A DNA stretch of 38,577 nt from Candidatus Cloacimonadota bacterium (GCA_028690365.1 JAQVBK010000004.1:1-38577); one strand, 5' to 3'; counted from the stretch's first letter, positions 24,847-34,514 are shown. The notes: generated by a model from the letters alone, not told the origin. A program made the numbers and translations.

Positions 24847-27800
24847 ATGTTTCGAGAGTCTGTTTTTTGGATATCATTTTCAATCATAGTATTGATTTCA
24901 GCTTTTTTATCAGTAAAATATTTCCCTATTGTGATGTCATTTATTAACGTTGATATACCTTTGGATAGAAATGAGGTTATTGCTCTTGCTGATGGATTGG
25001 CAGATAAATTTGAATGGGAAACAGACGACTACAGAAGAACAATTTTCTTTTCAACAGATCATGACGTTCAATTCTATATTGAATTGGAAGGTGGGGGGAA
25101 AGCTGAGTTTAACCGTTTGATTAAAGAGAAACACTATTACCCTTTTCAATGGAAAGTAAGATTTTACAAAGAATTTGAAACAGCAGAAACAGACGTATAT
25201 TTTACTCCAATTGGAATTCCTTTCGGATTTCAGGAGAAGTTTCCTGAAACATATTTTTTGCCATCACTATCACCTGATTCTGCCAGAATAATTGCGGAGA
25301 CAGGTTCCACAGAAAATTGGAATATTGATCTGAAGAAATTCGAATTAATTGAAGAGAAAAAAAATCAGGTTGCCTCAGGTAGAATTGACCATACCTTTAT
25401 TTATAAGAAGAATGATTTTTCTTATGGAGAAGCTGAATACAGAATTTCCCTGACTGTGAGCGGTAATCGTTTTTCGGGATTATTACAGAATTTAAAATTG
25501 CCGGAAGCATTCTATCGCAGATATAAAGAAATGCGTTCGGCTAATGAAACTATAGCTACTACAGCAACTATTTCTATTGCTGTATTTTATGGAATGTTAG
25601 GCATTGTGGTTGGTCTGTTTTTTCTCTTAAAAACACATTCGTTGCTCTGGAAGCAAGGATTAATTTGGGGAGGGATAATTTCTCTATTGTCTTTTATCTC
25701 CGGATTTAATTATTTTCCATTAAGTTGGATGTGGTATGATACGGCAATTTCACAAAACAGTTTTGTTATTCATCAAATCATTCAGCAATTCATAAATTCT
25801 CTGTTAGATTTTCTACTGATTTCTACAACTTTTATGGTGGCTGAGGGTCTTACCCGAAAAGCATTTCCCAATCATGTCCAATTGTGGAAAACCTGGGATA
25901 AAGATACCGGGAGTTCATTGCGGATTCTAGGGAATACAATTGGAGGCTATTTTACCGCCGTAATTGATATTTTGTTTATTTTGATTTTTTATCTTATAAC
26001 CGAGAGATATTTAAAATGGTGGAATCCAGCTTCTCTGTCTACAAATCCAAATTCAATTGCTACAGCATTTCCCTGGTTCTCCGCTATAGCGGATTCTTTA
26101 CATGCCGGTTTTTGGGAGGAGTGCTTATTCCGTGCAATTCCGATTGCAGGGGCAATTGTTTTAGGAGAAAAATACAACCGGCGAACTCTCTTTTTTGTTT
26201 CTGCTCTAATTTTGCAGGCATTGATATTTGGAGCCGGTCACGCTAATTATGCTGCTCAGCCTGCATATGCCAGGGTAATTGAACTTATTTTGCCTTCACT
26301 TTATTTTGCCTATCTCTACATCAGGTTTGGGTTGCTGACTGCCATCATTACCCATTTTGCGGTGGATGCAATTCTCATGTCTATGCCTCTCTGGGTTACA
26401 AATTACGAGGGAATCTGGATTCAACGGATGCTATTTTTACTACTCTTCCTGTTGCCTGTTTTGATAGTAATTTTGCTAAGATTGAAAGCGAAAAAGTGGA
26501 ATGAAGTTCCTGAAGAATCATTAAACAAAAACTGGCTTCCTAAAATCAGAATGACCTTTAACAAAAATATTTCAATAGAACATAAAATAAGATTCAAACA
26601 GCATCGCTTAAAATATCTGATTGTGTCAGGAATTGCCGGTTTCCTGGTGTTATTATTTCTGGGGAAATTTACTATAATCACAGATCCAGTCACTGTTGAT
26701 AAAAAGGATATTGAAACATTTGCTCACGAATATCTTAAGGAACAGGGCATTAAGCTTTCATCTGATTGGAATAAAAACATCAGTTTCGAAATAACAGCCG
26801 GTCAGGCAGATAAATACATCTGGAGAGAGTGGGGCAGAGACGTTTACAGGAAGTTAGTCGGTAGTTACCTTACCCCGACAAAATGGCAAGTACGCTTTAC
26901 AAATCCCAAAGCTACAGTGGAAGAAAGAGCAGAGGAATACAACTTTTTTTTCCGAAATGATGGAAAGTTAACCGGTTTCAAGCACAATCTTCCTGAAGAG
27001 CTAGAGGGCGTTTTTTTGGAACAGAAAGAAGCTGAAAAACTTTGTCATGATTTTGTCGAGACTTGGTTTAACATAACTTTATCAGAATACAAAGAATTGT
27101 CAATTGAAGCAGTTATGCGACCAGCACGACGGGACTGGATATTTGTATATGCAGATACTTTATCTGAGCTTACTTTTGATAATCAACTTCAGGTGAAAAT
27201 TTGTATTGCTGGTGACAAAGTGATTTCATATGAAAAATTTATCAAGACACCGGAATTATGGCAAAGAGAATACACTAATACATCGAAATCAGCTAACATT
27301 ATAAAATCACTTATGTCGGTGATTTTTATGCTCATTTTTTTTGCTTTGTTAATTGCGGGAGTAATTCTTGGTCATACACAAAAAATCTCAGGCGAAAATT
27401 TCTTAACTATTTTTGCAATTCTAGTTATCTTGCAGAGTTTTGTGTTCTTGATTAGTTTTGAAACATCTACCGCTGATTTTTCTACTTCTGAGCCTTATAA
27501 TAGTCAACTCTTCCGCTTAATAATTGCATCTGTATTAAAAATAATTTTTAGTTCATTAGTAATTGGTCTGATTCATGCATTCAACAAAAATTACTTTTCC
27601 ACAAACAAGGGACTCAGTGGAATCCAAAGAAAACAGAATATTTCCGTCGCGATTTTTTCTGCTCTTTTTATTGCTGGATGTATTTCACTGTTTAAATTTT
27701 TAAAACCAGAAATGCTGCCTGCATTGGGGGGGGTCAATGGAATAGATTCTTCTGCACCAATTCTTTTCATCATAGCAGATTCTTTGGTATTATTCCTGAC

Positions 27801-28209
27801 TATCAGTGCTGTTATCCAGTTGTTTTTCATTTCTCTTGAACTGATATCGGGCTATTTTGCAGGAGGACGTGTTTTGCGATATTTGCTCACAGGGATATTA
27901 AGTATAACCTTTTTTGCAAATTTTCTGGAGATAATGGATTTCACAGGGATTTTCTTCTGGTTGATTTCTGCATTTATAAGTATTCTGATTTTTACTTTGT
28001 ATTTTGAGAAGGTGTTGAGATATTTCCTGCCTCAGATTAGTTTAGTAATTGCAATAGTGATATCAGTAGAATTAATTATAAAAATATTTCAGAAATCATA
28101 CAATGCATTTTTACCGGCAGCAGTTGTATCTATTCTGTTAATTGTGGCATCGGGATTCTTTCTGTCAGAAAAATACATAAAGAACAATTACAATGAGGAG
28201 GAATCATAG
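24847..28209 (+). CDS. Giant CPBP-family intramembrane protease with duplicated extracytoplasmic domain
   Basis: The 1120-residue protein starts at the ATG 24847, 3 nt after GGAGGT; an upstream TTG in frame is not needed. A first membrane span is followed by ectodomain A (~35-230) and a multi-span block carrying the CPBP (glutamic protease) motifs: FWEECLFR with Glu424, Glu425 and Arg429; FGAGHANY with His465; and THFAVDA with His503 and Asp507. Another span leads to ectodomain B (~610-805), clearly homologous to A, and a second multi-span block with no protease motif. CPBP enzymes include CAAX prenyl proteases and bacterial relatives of mostly unknown substrate. It is the first gene of an operon with a histidine kinase and an NtrC-type regulator. 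Confidence 0.85.
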   Translation: MFRESVFWISFSIIVLISAFLSVKYFPIVMSFINVDIPLDRNEVIALADGLADKFEWETDDYRRTIFFSTDHDVQFYIELEGGGKAEFNRLIKEKHYYPFQWKVRFYKEFETAETDVYFTPIGIPFGFQEKFPETYFLPSLSPDSARIIAETGSTENWNIDLKKFELIEEKKNQVASGRIDHTFIYKKNDFSYGEAEYRISLTVSGNRFSGLLQNLKLPEAFYRRYKEMRSANETIATTATISIAVFYGMLGIVVGLFFLLKTHSLLWKQGLIWGGIISLLSFISGFNYFPLSWMWYDTAISQNSFVIHQIIQQFINSLLDFLLISTTFMVAEGLTRKAFPNHVQLWKTWDKDTGSSLRILGNTIGGYFTAVIDILFILIFYLITERYLKWWNPASLSTNPNSIATAFPWFSAIADSLHAGFWEECLFRAIPIAGAIVLGEKYNRRTLFFVSALILQALIFGAGHANYAAQPAYARVIELILPSLYFAYLYIRFGLLTAIITHFAVDAILMSMPLWVTNYEGIWIQRMLFLLLFLLPVLIVILLRLKAKKWNEVPEESLNKNWLPKIRMTFNKNISIEHKIRFKQHRLKYLIVSGIAGFLVLLFLGKFTIITDPVTVDKKDIETFAHEYLKEQGIKLSSDWNKNISFEITAGQADKYIWREWGRDVYRKLVGSYLTPTKWQVRFTNPKATVEERAEEYNFFFRNDGKLTGFKHNLPEELEGVFLEQKEAEKLCHDFVETWFNITLSEYKELSIEAVMRPARRDWIFVYADTLSELTFDNQLQVKICIAGDKVISYEKFIKTPELWQREYTNTSKSANIIKSLMSVIFMLIFFALLIAGVILGHTQKISGENFLTIFAILVILQSFVFLISFETSTADFSTSEPYNSQLFRLIIASVLKIIFSSLVIGLIHAFNKNYFSTNKGLSGIQRKQNISVAIFSALFIAGCISLFKFLKPEMLPALGGVNGIDSSAPILFIIADSLVLFLTISAVIQLFFISLELISGYFAGGRVLRYLLTGILSITFFANFLEIMDFTGIFFWLISAFISILIFTLYFEKVLRYFLPQISLVIAIVISVELIIKIFQKSYNAFLPAAVVSILLIVASGFFLSEKYIKNNYNEEES

Positions 28210-28376
28210 AAGAGAATTATAAGTTAAATAGGGAGTTATTAAAACTTGCTCAGAGGAATTTAAGTCGATTTGATTTCTTAAGAGAAATCTCTGTACTGAT
28301 TTCTGATGAACTCAAGTCTGAAGCTGTAGAACTGAGATTAAGTGAAAGGGATTTTGATTATATTTGGGAGTACAAT
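28206..28376 (+). other. Coding-like 5' extension of the GAF histidine kinase lacking a canonical start codon
   Basis: The kinase frame stays open upstream of the ATG at 28377 back to a TGA at 28194. The 57 extra codons read like kinase sequence: LLKLAQRNLSRFDFLREISV, then DELKSEAVELRLSERDF, which would complete the first GAF-like domain. A strong GAGGAGG (28195-28201) lies 4 nt before an ATA at 28206, exactly where an ATG would be expected, overlapping the CPBP stop. No ATG, GTG or TTG occurs in frame in this stretch. Confidence 0.65.
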
Positions 28377-29927
28377 ATGACAAATGATAACTCCAGATTG
28401 AAACAGACATCTTTCTCAGTTATAGAAGGAACAAAATACCCCTATCGTTTAAACGGAGATAGCAAAGAATTGATAATCAGAGAAATGTTTCAGGAAAGAT
28501 TCAATCCTGAACTGAAATACAAATATTATAATCGGGCAGTAATAATTACAGACTCAGAGAGTTTATTTCACTTAAAAACCAATCAGGGGAAAATAATAAT
28601 TAGTAATTTAAGTGAATCAATAATGTACAAATCTGCAGTAATAATGAGTCTGATAATTAATGAGAAAGACTATGGTATATTGATTTGTTATTCAAATAGC
28701 AAACAGCAATTTTCAGTTGTTGAAAAAGATTTTTTTGAAGATCTTGCCGAGACCTTCAGCACTTCTATTGCTTTTAGACGAGCTCAATATGCTCTCAGAG
28801 AACGTATAAAAGAACTAACTTGTATTCAAAGCATCAACCAGCTGATTCAAAACCAGGCACTGACTTTAACTGAATTGATGGATGAATTACCCAAGCTTAT
28901 TCCATCTGCATTTCAATTTCCTGAACTTATCCAGAGTTCAATTGTTATATGTGATCAATGTGTTGAAACAGAACAGTTTCTTGAAACCAGTGAACAATTG
29001 GTTGCTCCGATCAATTGTTCAGGAAGAATTACGGGGAAAATAACAATCGGATATTTATCTAAGGAAAAAGAATCTGATCCCATTTTCTTTATTCCCGAAG
29101 AAAGAGATGTTTTGGAGATGATAGTCCAGAAAATAGGTCTCATAGTGGACAGGATTCTCTTTAAAGAAGAAAAAGAAAAACTTGAAAGACAGCTTCGGCA
29201 TGCAGATAGATTGGCAACTATTGGAACTCTTTCAGCGGGAGTAGCTCATGAGCTGAATGAACCTTTGGCAAACATCCTTGGTTTTGCTCAGTTAAGTCAG
29301 AAATATCTGATGAAACTTTTGAGTGAGAATCAGGAAAATGATGAAATCAAGATAAAACTATCTGACTTGAATCAGTTCAATGATGATACAGGAAGAATAA
29401 TCAAATCATCGCTTTATGCCAGAGATATAGTAAAAAAACTACTGATATTTTCACATCAGATGCCGACGAAAAAGAAAATGGTTAATCCCAATGTGGCAAT
29501 AGAAGATGCACTCTTTTTTCTTGAATCCAGATGTGCTAAGTTGAATATCAGAATAAAAAAGAAATTTGCCTATAATCTACCAGAAATTTATGTGGATCCT
29601 TCACAGATTAATCAGGTAATAATTAATCTTGTGGTTAATTCAATTCATGCTATGCCTGATGGGGGAGAGGTAATTATCAGTACTTATGTAGATAAAAATA
29701 AGGTGATTATTGAAGTAAAGGATAATGGAACCGGAATGACTGAAGAAATAAAGAAACAGATTTTTCTTCCTTTTTTTACAACTAAAGATATTGGTGAAGG
29801 TACAGGTTTGGGATTAGCTGTTGTACATGGGATTGTAAAAGCTCACAATGCAGAAATAAAAGTAAAAAGTGAACCGGAGAAAGGAACTGTTTTCTATGTA
29901 AAATTTCCGTTCCGGATAAGCAGATAA
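28377..29927 (+). CDS. GAF-type histidine kinase (NtrB-like), partner of the sigma-54 activator
   Basis: From ATG 28377 the protein is 516 residues. Residues 1-135 look like the rest of a GAF-like domain. A second GAF-like domain (~140-262, starting RERIKELTCIQSINQL) follows, then a coiled linker. The HisKA motif is SAGVAHELNEPLANILG with His291. HATPase boxes are NLVVNSIHAM, DNGTGMTEE and GTGLGLAVVHG. No membrane span is seen, so sensing is cytosolic. GGGAG lies 6 nt before this ATG and allows initiation here, but coding potential extends 57 codons upstream to an ATA. The kinase precedes the NtrC-type regulator by 19 nt, a classic kinase-regulator pair. Confidence 0.9.
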   Translation: MTNDNSRLKQTSFSVIEGTKYPYRLNGDSKELIIREMFQERFNPELKYKYYNRAVIITDSESLFHLKTNQGKIIISNLSESIMYKSAVIMSLIINEKDYGILICYSNSKQQFSVVEKDFFEDLAETFSTSIAFRRAQYALRERIKELTCIQSINQLIQNQALTLTELMDELPKLIPSAFQFPELIQSSIVICDQCVETEQFLETSEQLVAPINCSGRITGKITIGYLSKEKESDPIFFIPEERDVLEMIVQKIGLIVDRILFKEEKEKLERQLRHADRLATIGTLSAGVAHELNEPLANILGFAQLSQKYLMKLLSENQENDEIKIKLSDLNQFNDDTGRIIKSSLYARDIVKKLLIFSHQMPTKKKMVNPNVAIEDALFFLESRCAKLNIRIKKKFAYNLPEIYVDPSQINQVIINLVVNSIHAMPDGGEVIISTYVDKNKVIIEVKDNGTGMTEEIKKQIFLPFFTTKDIGEGTGLGLAVVHGIVKAHNAEIKVKSEPEKGTVFYVKFPFRISR

Positions 29928-29946
29928 ATCAAAACAGAAGGAAAAA

Positions 29947-31269
29947 ATGAGCAGAACAGAAAAAATATTATGTGTGGATGATTCTACTGATACACTGGAA
30001 CTTTTGCGAAGAAATCTGGAGTTGAACGGATTTACGGTGTTTACTGTATCAAGTGTTGAGGAAGCGATGAGACTGCTGGAAAATACTGAAGTTGATATTG
30101 TAATTACAGATATGAAAATGCCCAAGATCAGCGGTATTGAATTGGTAAAGTATGTTAGTGAGAATTACAGAAACACAGGGATAATGATGATAACCGGTTT
30201 TGCAACTATAGAGGGAGCTGTTTCGGCCATGAAGACGGGAGCGGATGAATACTTAGCAAAACCTTTTACAGATGAAGAATTACAGACAGCTCTGGACAAA
30301 ATTTTGCAGAAAGTGAGAGATAGAAAGATGATTGCCGGTAATTCAGAGAAAAGCGGATTTCACGGAATAATCGGTAAATCACATGAAATGCAGAAGGTCT
30401 TTTCTATTGTAAAAAAAGCTGCAATCTCCAACGCAAATGTTTTAATTACAGGTGAGAGCGGAACCGGAAAGGAGTTGGTGGCAAGAGCAATTCATTATCA
30501 AAGTCTGAGAAGCAAGTCGCCATTTATTCCGGTAAACTGTGCAGCTATTCCTGAGGAACTTCTGGAGAGCGAACTATTCGGCTATGTTAAAGGAGCGTTT
30601 ACCGGTGCCGATTCTACACGTGCCGGTTTTTTCCAAACTGCAGATGGAGGAACCATTTTTCTTGATGAAGTAAGTGAAATGAGTCATGCTATGCAGGCAA
30701 AATTGCTCAGAGTTATTCAAGAACGTGAGATAATGATGGTTGGTTCCAGAAAACCCATTTCGGTTGATATTCGGGTTGTGTGTGCAACAAATAAAGATTT
30801 GCATAGTCTGGTATCGAAAAAATTATTTCGAGAAGATTTGTTCTATCGTTTAAATGTCATAAATATTGATTTACCACCGTTAAGAAAACGTGAGGATGAT
30901 ATCATTGAACTTCTAACGTTCTTTCTGCATAAGTTCTCTCGTGAAATCGGCAGGGATGACTTAATAATTAGTGAATCCGCCCTCAATATTCTCAAAAGTT
31001 ATCACTGGCCGGGGAATGTAAGAGAGTTGGAAAATCTTATGCAGAGGCTCACAGTAATGGCAGAAGATTCTTCAGTTGAAATTGCCGATCTTCCGACATA
31101 TATGAGATCATCGTTTTATCGTCCTAACGGACTGGATAGAAAATTGGAAGAAGTAGAAATGGAATATATCAACAGTGTGTTGTCTTCTGTGAATGGAAAT
31201 AAGAGCAAAGCAGCTCAGATTTTAGGAATTGACCGGAAAACATTAAGAACAAAACTGAAAGAAGTATAA
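29947..31269 (+). CDS. NtrC-family sigma-54-dependent response regulator
   Basis: The 440-residue regulator has three domains. The receiver (1-120) carries Asp55 in IVITDMKMP and Lys105. The AAA+ sigma-54 activation domain (~138-370) has Walker A GESGTGKE at 169-176, the sigma-54-contacting GAFTGA loop at 216-221, the segment GGTIFLDEVSEM and the arginine-rich LFREDLFYRLNVI. A Fis-type HTH closes the protein (NKSKAAQILGIDRKTLR). It should activate sigma-54 promoters when phosphorylated by the upstream kinase. I found no clear sigma-54 promoter in the window, so its targets are unknown. AGAAGGAAAAA precedes the ATG. Confidence 0.95.
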   Translation: MSRTEKILCVDDSTDTLELLRRNLELNGFTVFTVSSVEEAMRLLENTEVDIVITDMKMPKISGIELVKYVSENYRNTGIMMITGFATIEGAVSAMKTGADEYLAKPFTDEELQTALDKILQKVRDRKMIAGNSEKSGFHGIIGKSHEMQKVFSIVKKAAISNANVLITGESGTGKELVARAIHYQSLRSKSPFIPVNCAAIPEELLESELFGYVKGAFTGADSTRAGFFQTADGGTIFLDEVSEMSHAMQAKLLRVIQEREIMMVGSRKPISVDIRVVCATNKDLHSLVSKKLFREDLFYRLNVINIDLPPLRKREDDIIELLTFFLHKFSREIGRDDLIISESALNILKSYHWPGNVRELENLMQRLTVMAEDSSVEIADLPTYMRSSFYRPNGLDRKLEEVEMEYINSVLSSVNGNKSKAAQILGIDRKTLRTKLKEV

Positions 31270-31291
31270 AAAAAAGCCCCGTTTCCGGGGC
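31267..31291 (-). terminator. Rho-independent terminator of the beta-barrel gene (possibly bidirectional)
   Basis: GCCCCG-TTTC-CGGGGC (31276-31291) is a perfect GC-rich 6-bp stem. On the minus strand it is followed by eight T (plus 31268-31275), an ideal terminator for the minus-strand beta-barrel gene ending at 31298. It abuts the stop of the NtrC-type gene and may also slow plus-strand transcription, although the T tract is poor in that direction. Confidence 0.88.
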
Positions 31292-31297
31292 GATAAT

Positions 31298-33085
31298 CTA
31301 TTTCTTTATCGTGAATGACAATCCTACATAATAGTCACTGCTATTTTCGTTGATGTATCCACCTAGATCAATACTTACATTTTCAGAATGTTTGTAACCA
31401 ATTCCACCGGTATAGACTTTGTTGGTTCTGATGTTCTCACTTTTGCTTTTGTGTGACAATAGATAATTCTCATTATCATGGTTTTCTTCGATGTCTCCGT
31501 TTCCGTAATAAGTAATATCTGAGAAAGGCAAGTTTTCAACATATTTGTATGCTGTTTCACTATAATATTTTTGATAAGTGAATATTGTGCCGATTCTAAA
31601 AATGAAGTTTCTGATACCAAATCCATCACTCTGCGTCATATCACTGGTAGGTATTCTGAATTCCAAAGCAACCGGAGCACGAAAATCAGTAGTCTTACTG
31701 ATAAATTCCTGATCAGCCGTAGTTTTTTGGGATCTGTGTACCATGTATTCGTCTCCACTGTCAAATTCTTCTCCATACTGTAACAGCTCATTACGGGTTC
31801 TGGTGTATATATAATCAGTGGTTCTGTTTTTTCTGGTAAAAGTGTAATATCCGGCAAATCCAAAATCTGCGAATTCATTCAATGGCAGATTGATTTTTCC
31901 GTACAAATCAAAGTGAACACCTGTAAAGTCTCCATCGTTTTTTTCGGATATTCTTGAACTCTTCATATATTCAGAATCATTTGAGTCATTGAAGATGTCA
32001 TTAATCATGTGTACAGAGTAAAGGCTGTCAGTTCGGGTGTTATCATAAACACCACCAATAAGTCCAAAGCCTATTCCGGTACTCCAGAAACCGTCATTAA
32101 TACGATTATTGCCTTTCTGGAAGATTCTCTTGGCGTGCATCATTAAGAATAAATCATTTTCAGAAATTTCAGTAACGTAACTATAGTATTCCTTAACATT
32201 GCCGGTTTCTTCTAGAGTGTCTCTCACGATTACATCTACATACTCTCCTACATATTTGTCATCTCTGTCAGTTTTTGAATTTAGGTATCTGTTGAAACCA
32301 CCATCCAAACGAATTTCATATTCATTATTGAGCAATTCGTATGGTTTCATGGCTGAAAGCAATATTTTAAAATTATTACTCTCATGGGTAAGATTGAAAT
32401 CTCCTCTTTCATGAATTCTGCGATAATAATTGCTTTCACCCGCATTATATAATTCTATCCAGTATTCTTTACTGTTACCATAAAGTCCTTCAAGAAATCC
32501 ATCTGAATCATTGTCTCCATACATATTTGCTGAATCATCAGATACATATTTTTCTTTAGAGAAGTGCAGTTTGGCACCAAAAGTGTATTCATTCCAAACG
32601 TAATTGTTGTTGAATATAAATTCTCCATTGCAATTATCATCAACGTAGTCAATTTCTTTTGTATAGCTAACTCTTCTGATATCAAAGATACCATCATTGT
32701 TATTATCAATATAATCTGTTTGATAGTCTTCTGATTCTGGAGTATTGCTTGTTTTAAGAGCTCTTGTTCTATAGAGTAATGCGTGTTTGAGATTTTCCAC
32801 AAATGGGTTTTCAAAAGCAATGCCAAAGGGGAATTCTTCCAATAACTGCTGTTTGGAAATCATGTTAAATTCATCATAGGTTTTATAATATTGAAAATTA
32901 AAATCAGACAAACTAGTGAAAAAATAGATACCGGGCATAAACCTTAGTTCAATCGGGTCGTAGACTTTTTCCCATTCACCTTCAAAAATTGTTCCTGTTG
33001 CAGCGCTGCGCATGGAAGCAGGTTCGGTAGCGAATATGTTTAGAAGTAATAATGCCATGATTATTGTTAAAGTATATTTTCTCAT
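31298..33085 (-). CDS. Predicted outer-membrane beta-barrel protein with Ca-loop-like motifs
   Basis: The 595-residue protein has a signal peptide (about residues 1-20). The rest is rich in aromatic residues and alternating polar/hydrophobic strands and ends YVGLSFTIKK, resembling a terminal barrel strand. Three loops match DxDxDGxxD/E: DNNNDGIFD (127-135), DDNCNGEF (149-156) and DNDSDGFLE (191-199), as in EF-hand or dockerin calcium sites. The function is unknown. It may be a surface or transport barrel working with the lipoprotein encoded 9 nt upstream. AAGGAGG lies just before the ATG. Confidence 0.65.
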   Translation of the reverse strand: MRKYTLTIIMALLLLNIFATEPASMRSAATGTIFEGEWEKVYDPIELRFMPGIYFFTSLSDFNFQYYKTYDEFNMISKQQLLEEFPFGIAFENPFVENLKHALLYRTRALKTSNTPESEDYQTDYIDNNNDGIFDIRRVSYTKEIDYVDDNCNGEFIFNNNYVWNEYTFGAKLHFSKEKYVSDDSANMYGDNDSDGFLEGLYGNSKEYWIELYNAGESNYYRRIHERGDFNLTHESNNFKILLSAMKPYELLNNEYEIRLDGGFNRYLNSKTDRDDKYVGEYVDVIVRDTLEETGNVKEYYSYVTEISENDLFLMMHAKRIFQKGNNRINDGFWSTGIGFGLIGGVYDNTRTDSLYSVHMINDIFNDSNDSEYMKSSRISEKNDGDFTGVHFDLYGKINLPLNEFADFGFAGYYTFTRKNRTTDYIYTRTRNELLQYGEEFDSGDEYMVHRSQKTTADQEFISKTTDFRAPVALEFRIPTSDMTQSDGFGIRNFIFRIGTIFTYQKYYSETAYKYVENLPFSDITYYGNGDIEENHDNENYLLSHKSKSENIRTNKVYTGGIGYKHSENVSIDLGGYINENSSDYYVGLSFTIKK

Positions 33086-33094
33086 TGATCCTCC

Positions 33095-34381
33095 TTATCT
33101 GGATACTGTAAAATTGAAATTACCAAAAGAACCGTAGTCGTTATTATCCCAGCTTACAAGAACATCATTCTGTTGATTTATGACTATTCCCTCAATGCCG
33201 CCATCACCGTAGCTGTCATAACATCTTACAGAATATGAACCTGGCTCCAGCATCAAAACTTCTGTCTGTATTTGCCCTGACGAACTGAATGTCTTATCGT
33301 AAGCAAAGATATTCTGACCGGTTTGTTCATTTCTGACATTCCAGCTTGCTTCACTGGGATAGCTATCACAATGAACCGTTATAGTGATTTGAAGATTTGT
33401 AATTTCACTCACTATTACAGAAGCAATTTCTGAATAATCGCTGTATTCTCCGCTGTATGAATTGAAAGCTCTTATTCTGTAGTAGAGTGTATCTCCCAAA
33501 GCATAGGCAAGAGTATCTTCATCAGTATAAGTTGTTGTATTCATCTCAACCTGGGCAATCTGAACAAAGTAGCGCAGATTTTTAGCTCGTTCGATAAAGA
33601 AAGCTGTTTCCAGAGTGGAATTGTCTGTCCAACTTAGGTCGATTTTCATATCTGAATTACAAACTGCCGACAAGTTGACAGGAGTATTCAGGACAAAATC
33701 AGCCGAGCTAAAGGAAGAGCTGAAAATAGTGTTGAGTTCCGGCATATCTGTGTTTACATATTTCAATCCATATCTGTAGTACATATTATCTTCAAGGTTG
33801 CTCCACTGATAAGTGATTGTATTAGCTGCCAGAGTAAGTGTGTCGATTGTACTAAAAGAATAACTATTAACGGATTCTTCTCTGATAAGCAAGATGCTTT
33901 TCTCCAGATCTGCTCTGTCTGTCCAGGTAAGTGCAACCAGGTTAGTGTCGAGACCGTTAATAGTCAACTCAGAAGGTTCCTGCCAATTTGCTGTTTTTAC
34001 TGTCATTATATCTGTTTCAGACATCAGATTTTTGCGGAAAGTGACCAGTTTGTATTCATAAATTGTGTCCATCTGAAGGAGTGTATCACGGCAAGCATTT
34101 ACCTGAGGATCATCCCAGGTCCCAATGAGATCATCGTTACGATAAAGTTTGTAAACATGGAAATCTTTTTCGGTCGAAATTGTCCATTCCAAATTAACCA
34201 TATCAGTGCCAATCTTTCCGGAATCATATCCGACCTGACAACTGCCCTGAGCTAAATAAAACTCACTTTTGAAGATTGCTTTAGAAGTTACCTGATCAAA
34301 ATCTTGTTGATTGATATCCATAGGACTATCACAACTGATAATGAACAAGGCAAACAAGCAAAGCAGTAATAAGTTTTTCAT
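33095..34381 (-). CDS. Fibronectin type III lipoprotein with C-terminal DSYGDG module
   Basis: The 428-residue lipoprotein has a signal peptide ending FIISC, with Cys17 lipidated. Three Fn3-like domains follow, at about 45-130, 135-235 and 240-325 (VNLEWTISTEKDFHVYKLYR; LVALTWTDRADLEKSILLI; IDLSWTDNSTLETAFFIERA). The C-terminal ~100 residues match a module seen in secreted proteins of marine Bacteroidota, with CDSYPSEASWNV and later SYSVRCYDSYGDGG. That module usually sits on exported, often surface, proteins. A binding or adhesin role is plausible but not shown. It is co-transcribed with the beta-barrel gene. The ribosome-binding site is GGGAGGT. Confidence 0.78.
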   Translation of the reverse strand: MKNLLLLCLFALFIISCDSPMDINQQDFDQVTSKAIFKSEFYLAQGSCQVGYDSGKIGTDMVNLEWTISTEKDFHVYKLYRNDDLIGTWDDPQVNACRDTLLQMDTIYEYKLVTFRKNLMSETDIMTVKTANWQEPSELTINGLDTNLVALTWTDRADLEKSILLIREESVNSYSFSTIDTLTLAANTITYQWSNLEDNMYYRYGLKYVNTDMPELNTIFSSSFSSADFVLNTPVNLSAVCNSDMKIDLSWTDNSTLETAFFIERAKNLRYFVQIAQVEMNTTTYTDEDTLAYALGDTLYYRIRAFNSYSGEYSDYSEIASVIVSEITNLQITITVHCDSYPSEASWNVRNEQTGQNIFAYDKTFSSSGQIQTEVLMLEPGSYSVRCYDSYGDGGIEGIVINQQNDVLVSWDNNDYGSFGNFNFTVSR

Positions 34382-34514
34382 TCAAACCTCCCTAATTTTT
34401 GGGTTAACTTTTCCAACAAATCTATTCTGTCAATTAAAAAAAAATCTGAAGACTGTCTGGATGAGGCTTTAGAAATCACTATGGTTTTAGTCTGAATATT
34501 TTACGATCAAAAAA

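Noticed and set aside
34382-34514. Terminator for larA and promoter for the Fn3 lipoprotein in the 133-nt gap
   Set aside because: There is a run of nine T on the minus strand and a TTGACA hexamer, but the preceding hairpin is imperfect and no acceptable -10 box pairs with the hexamer.
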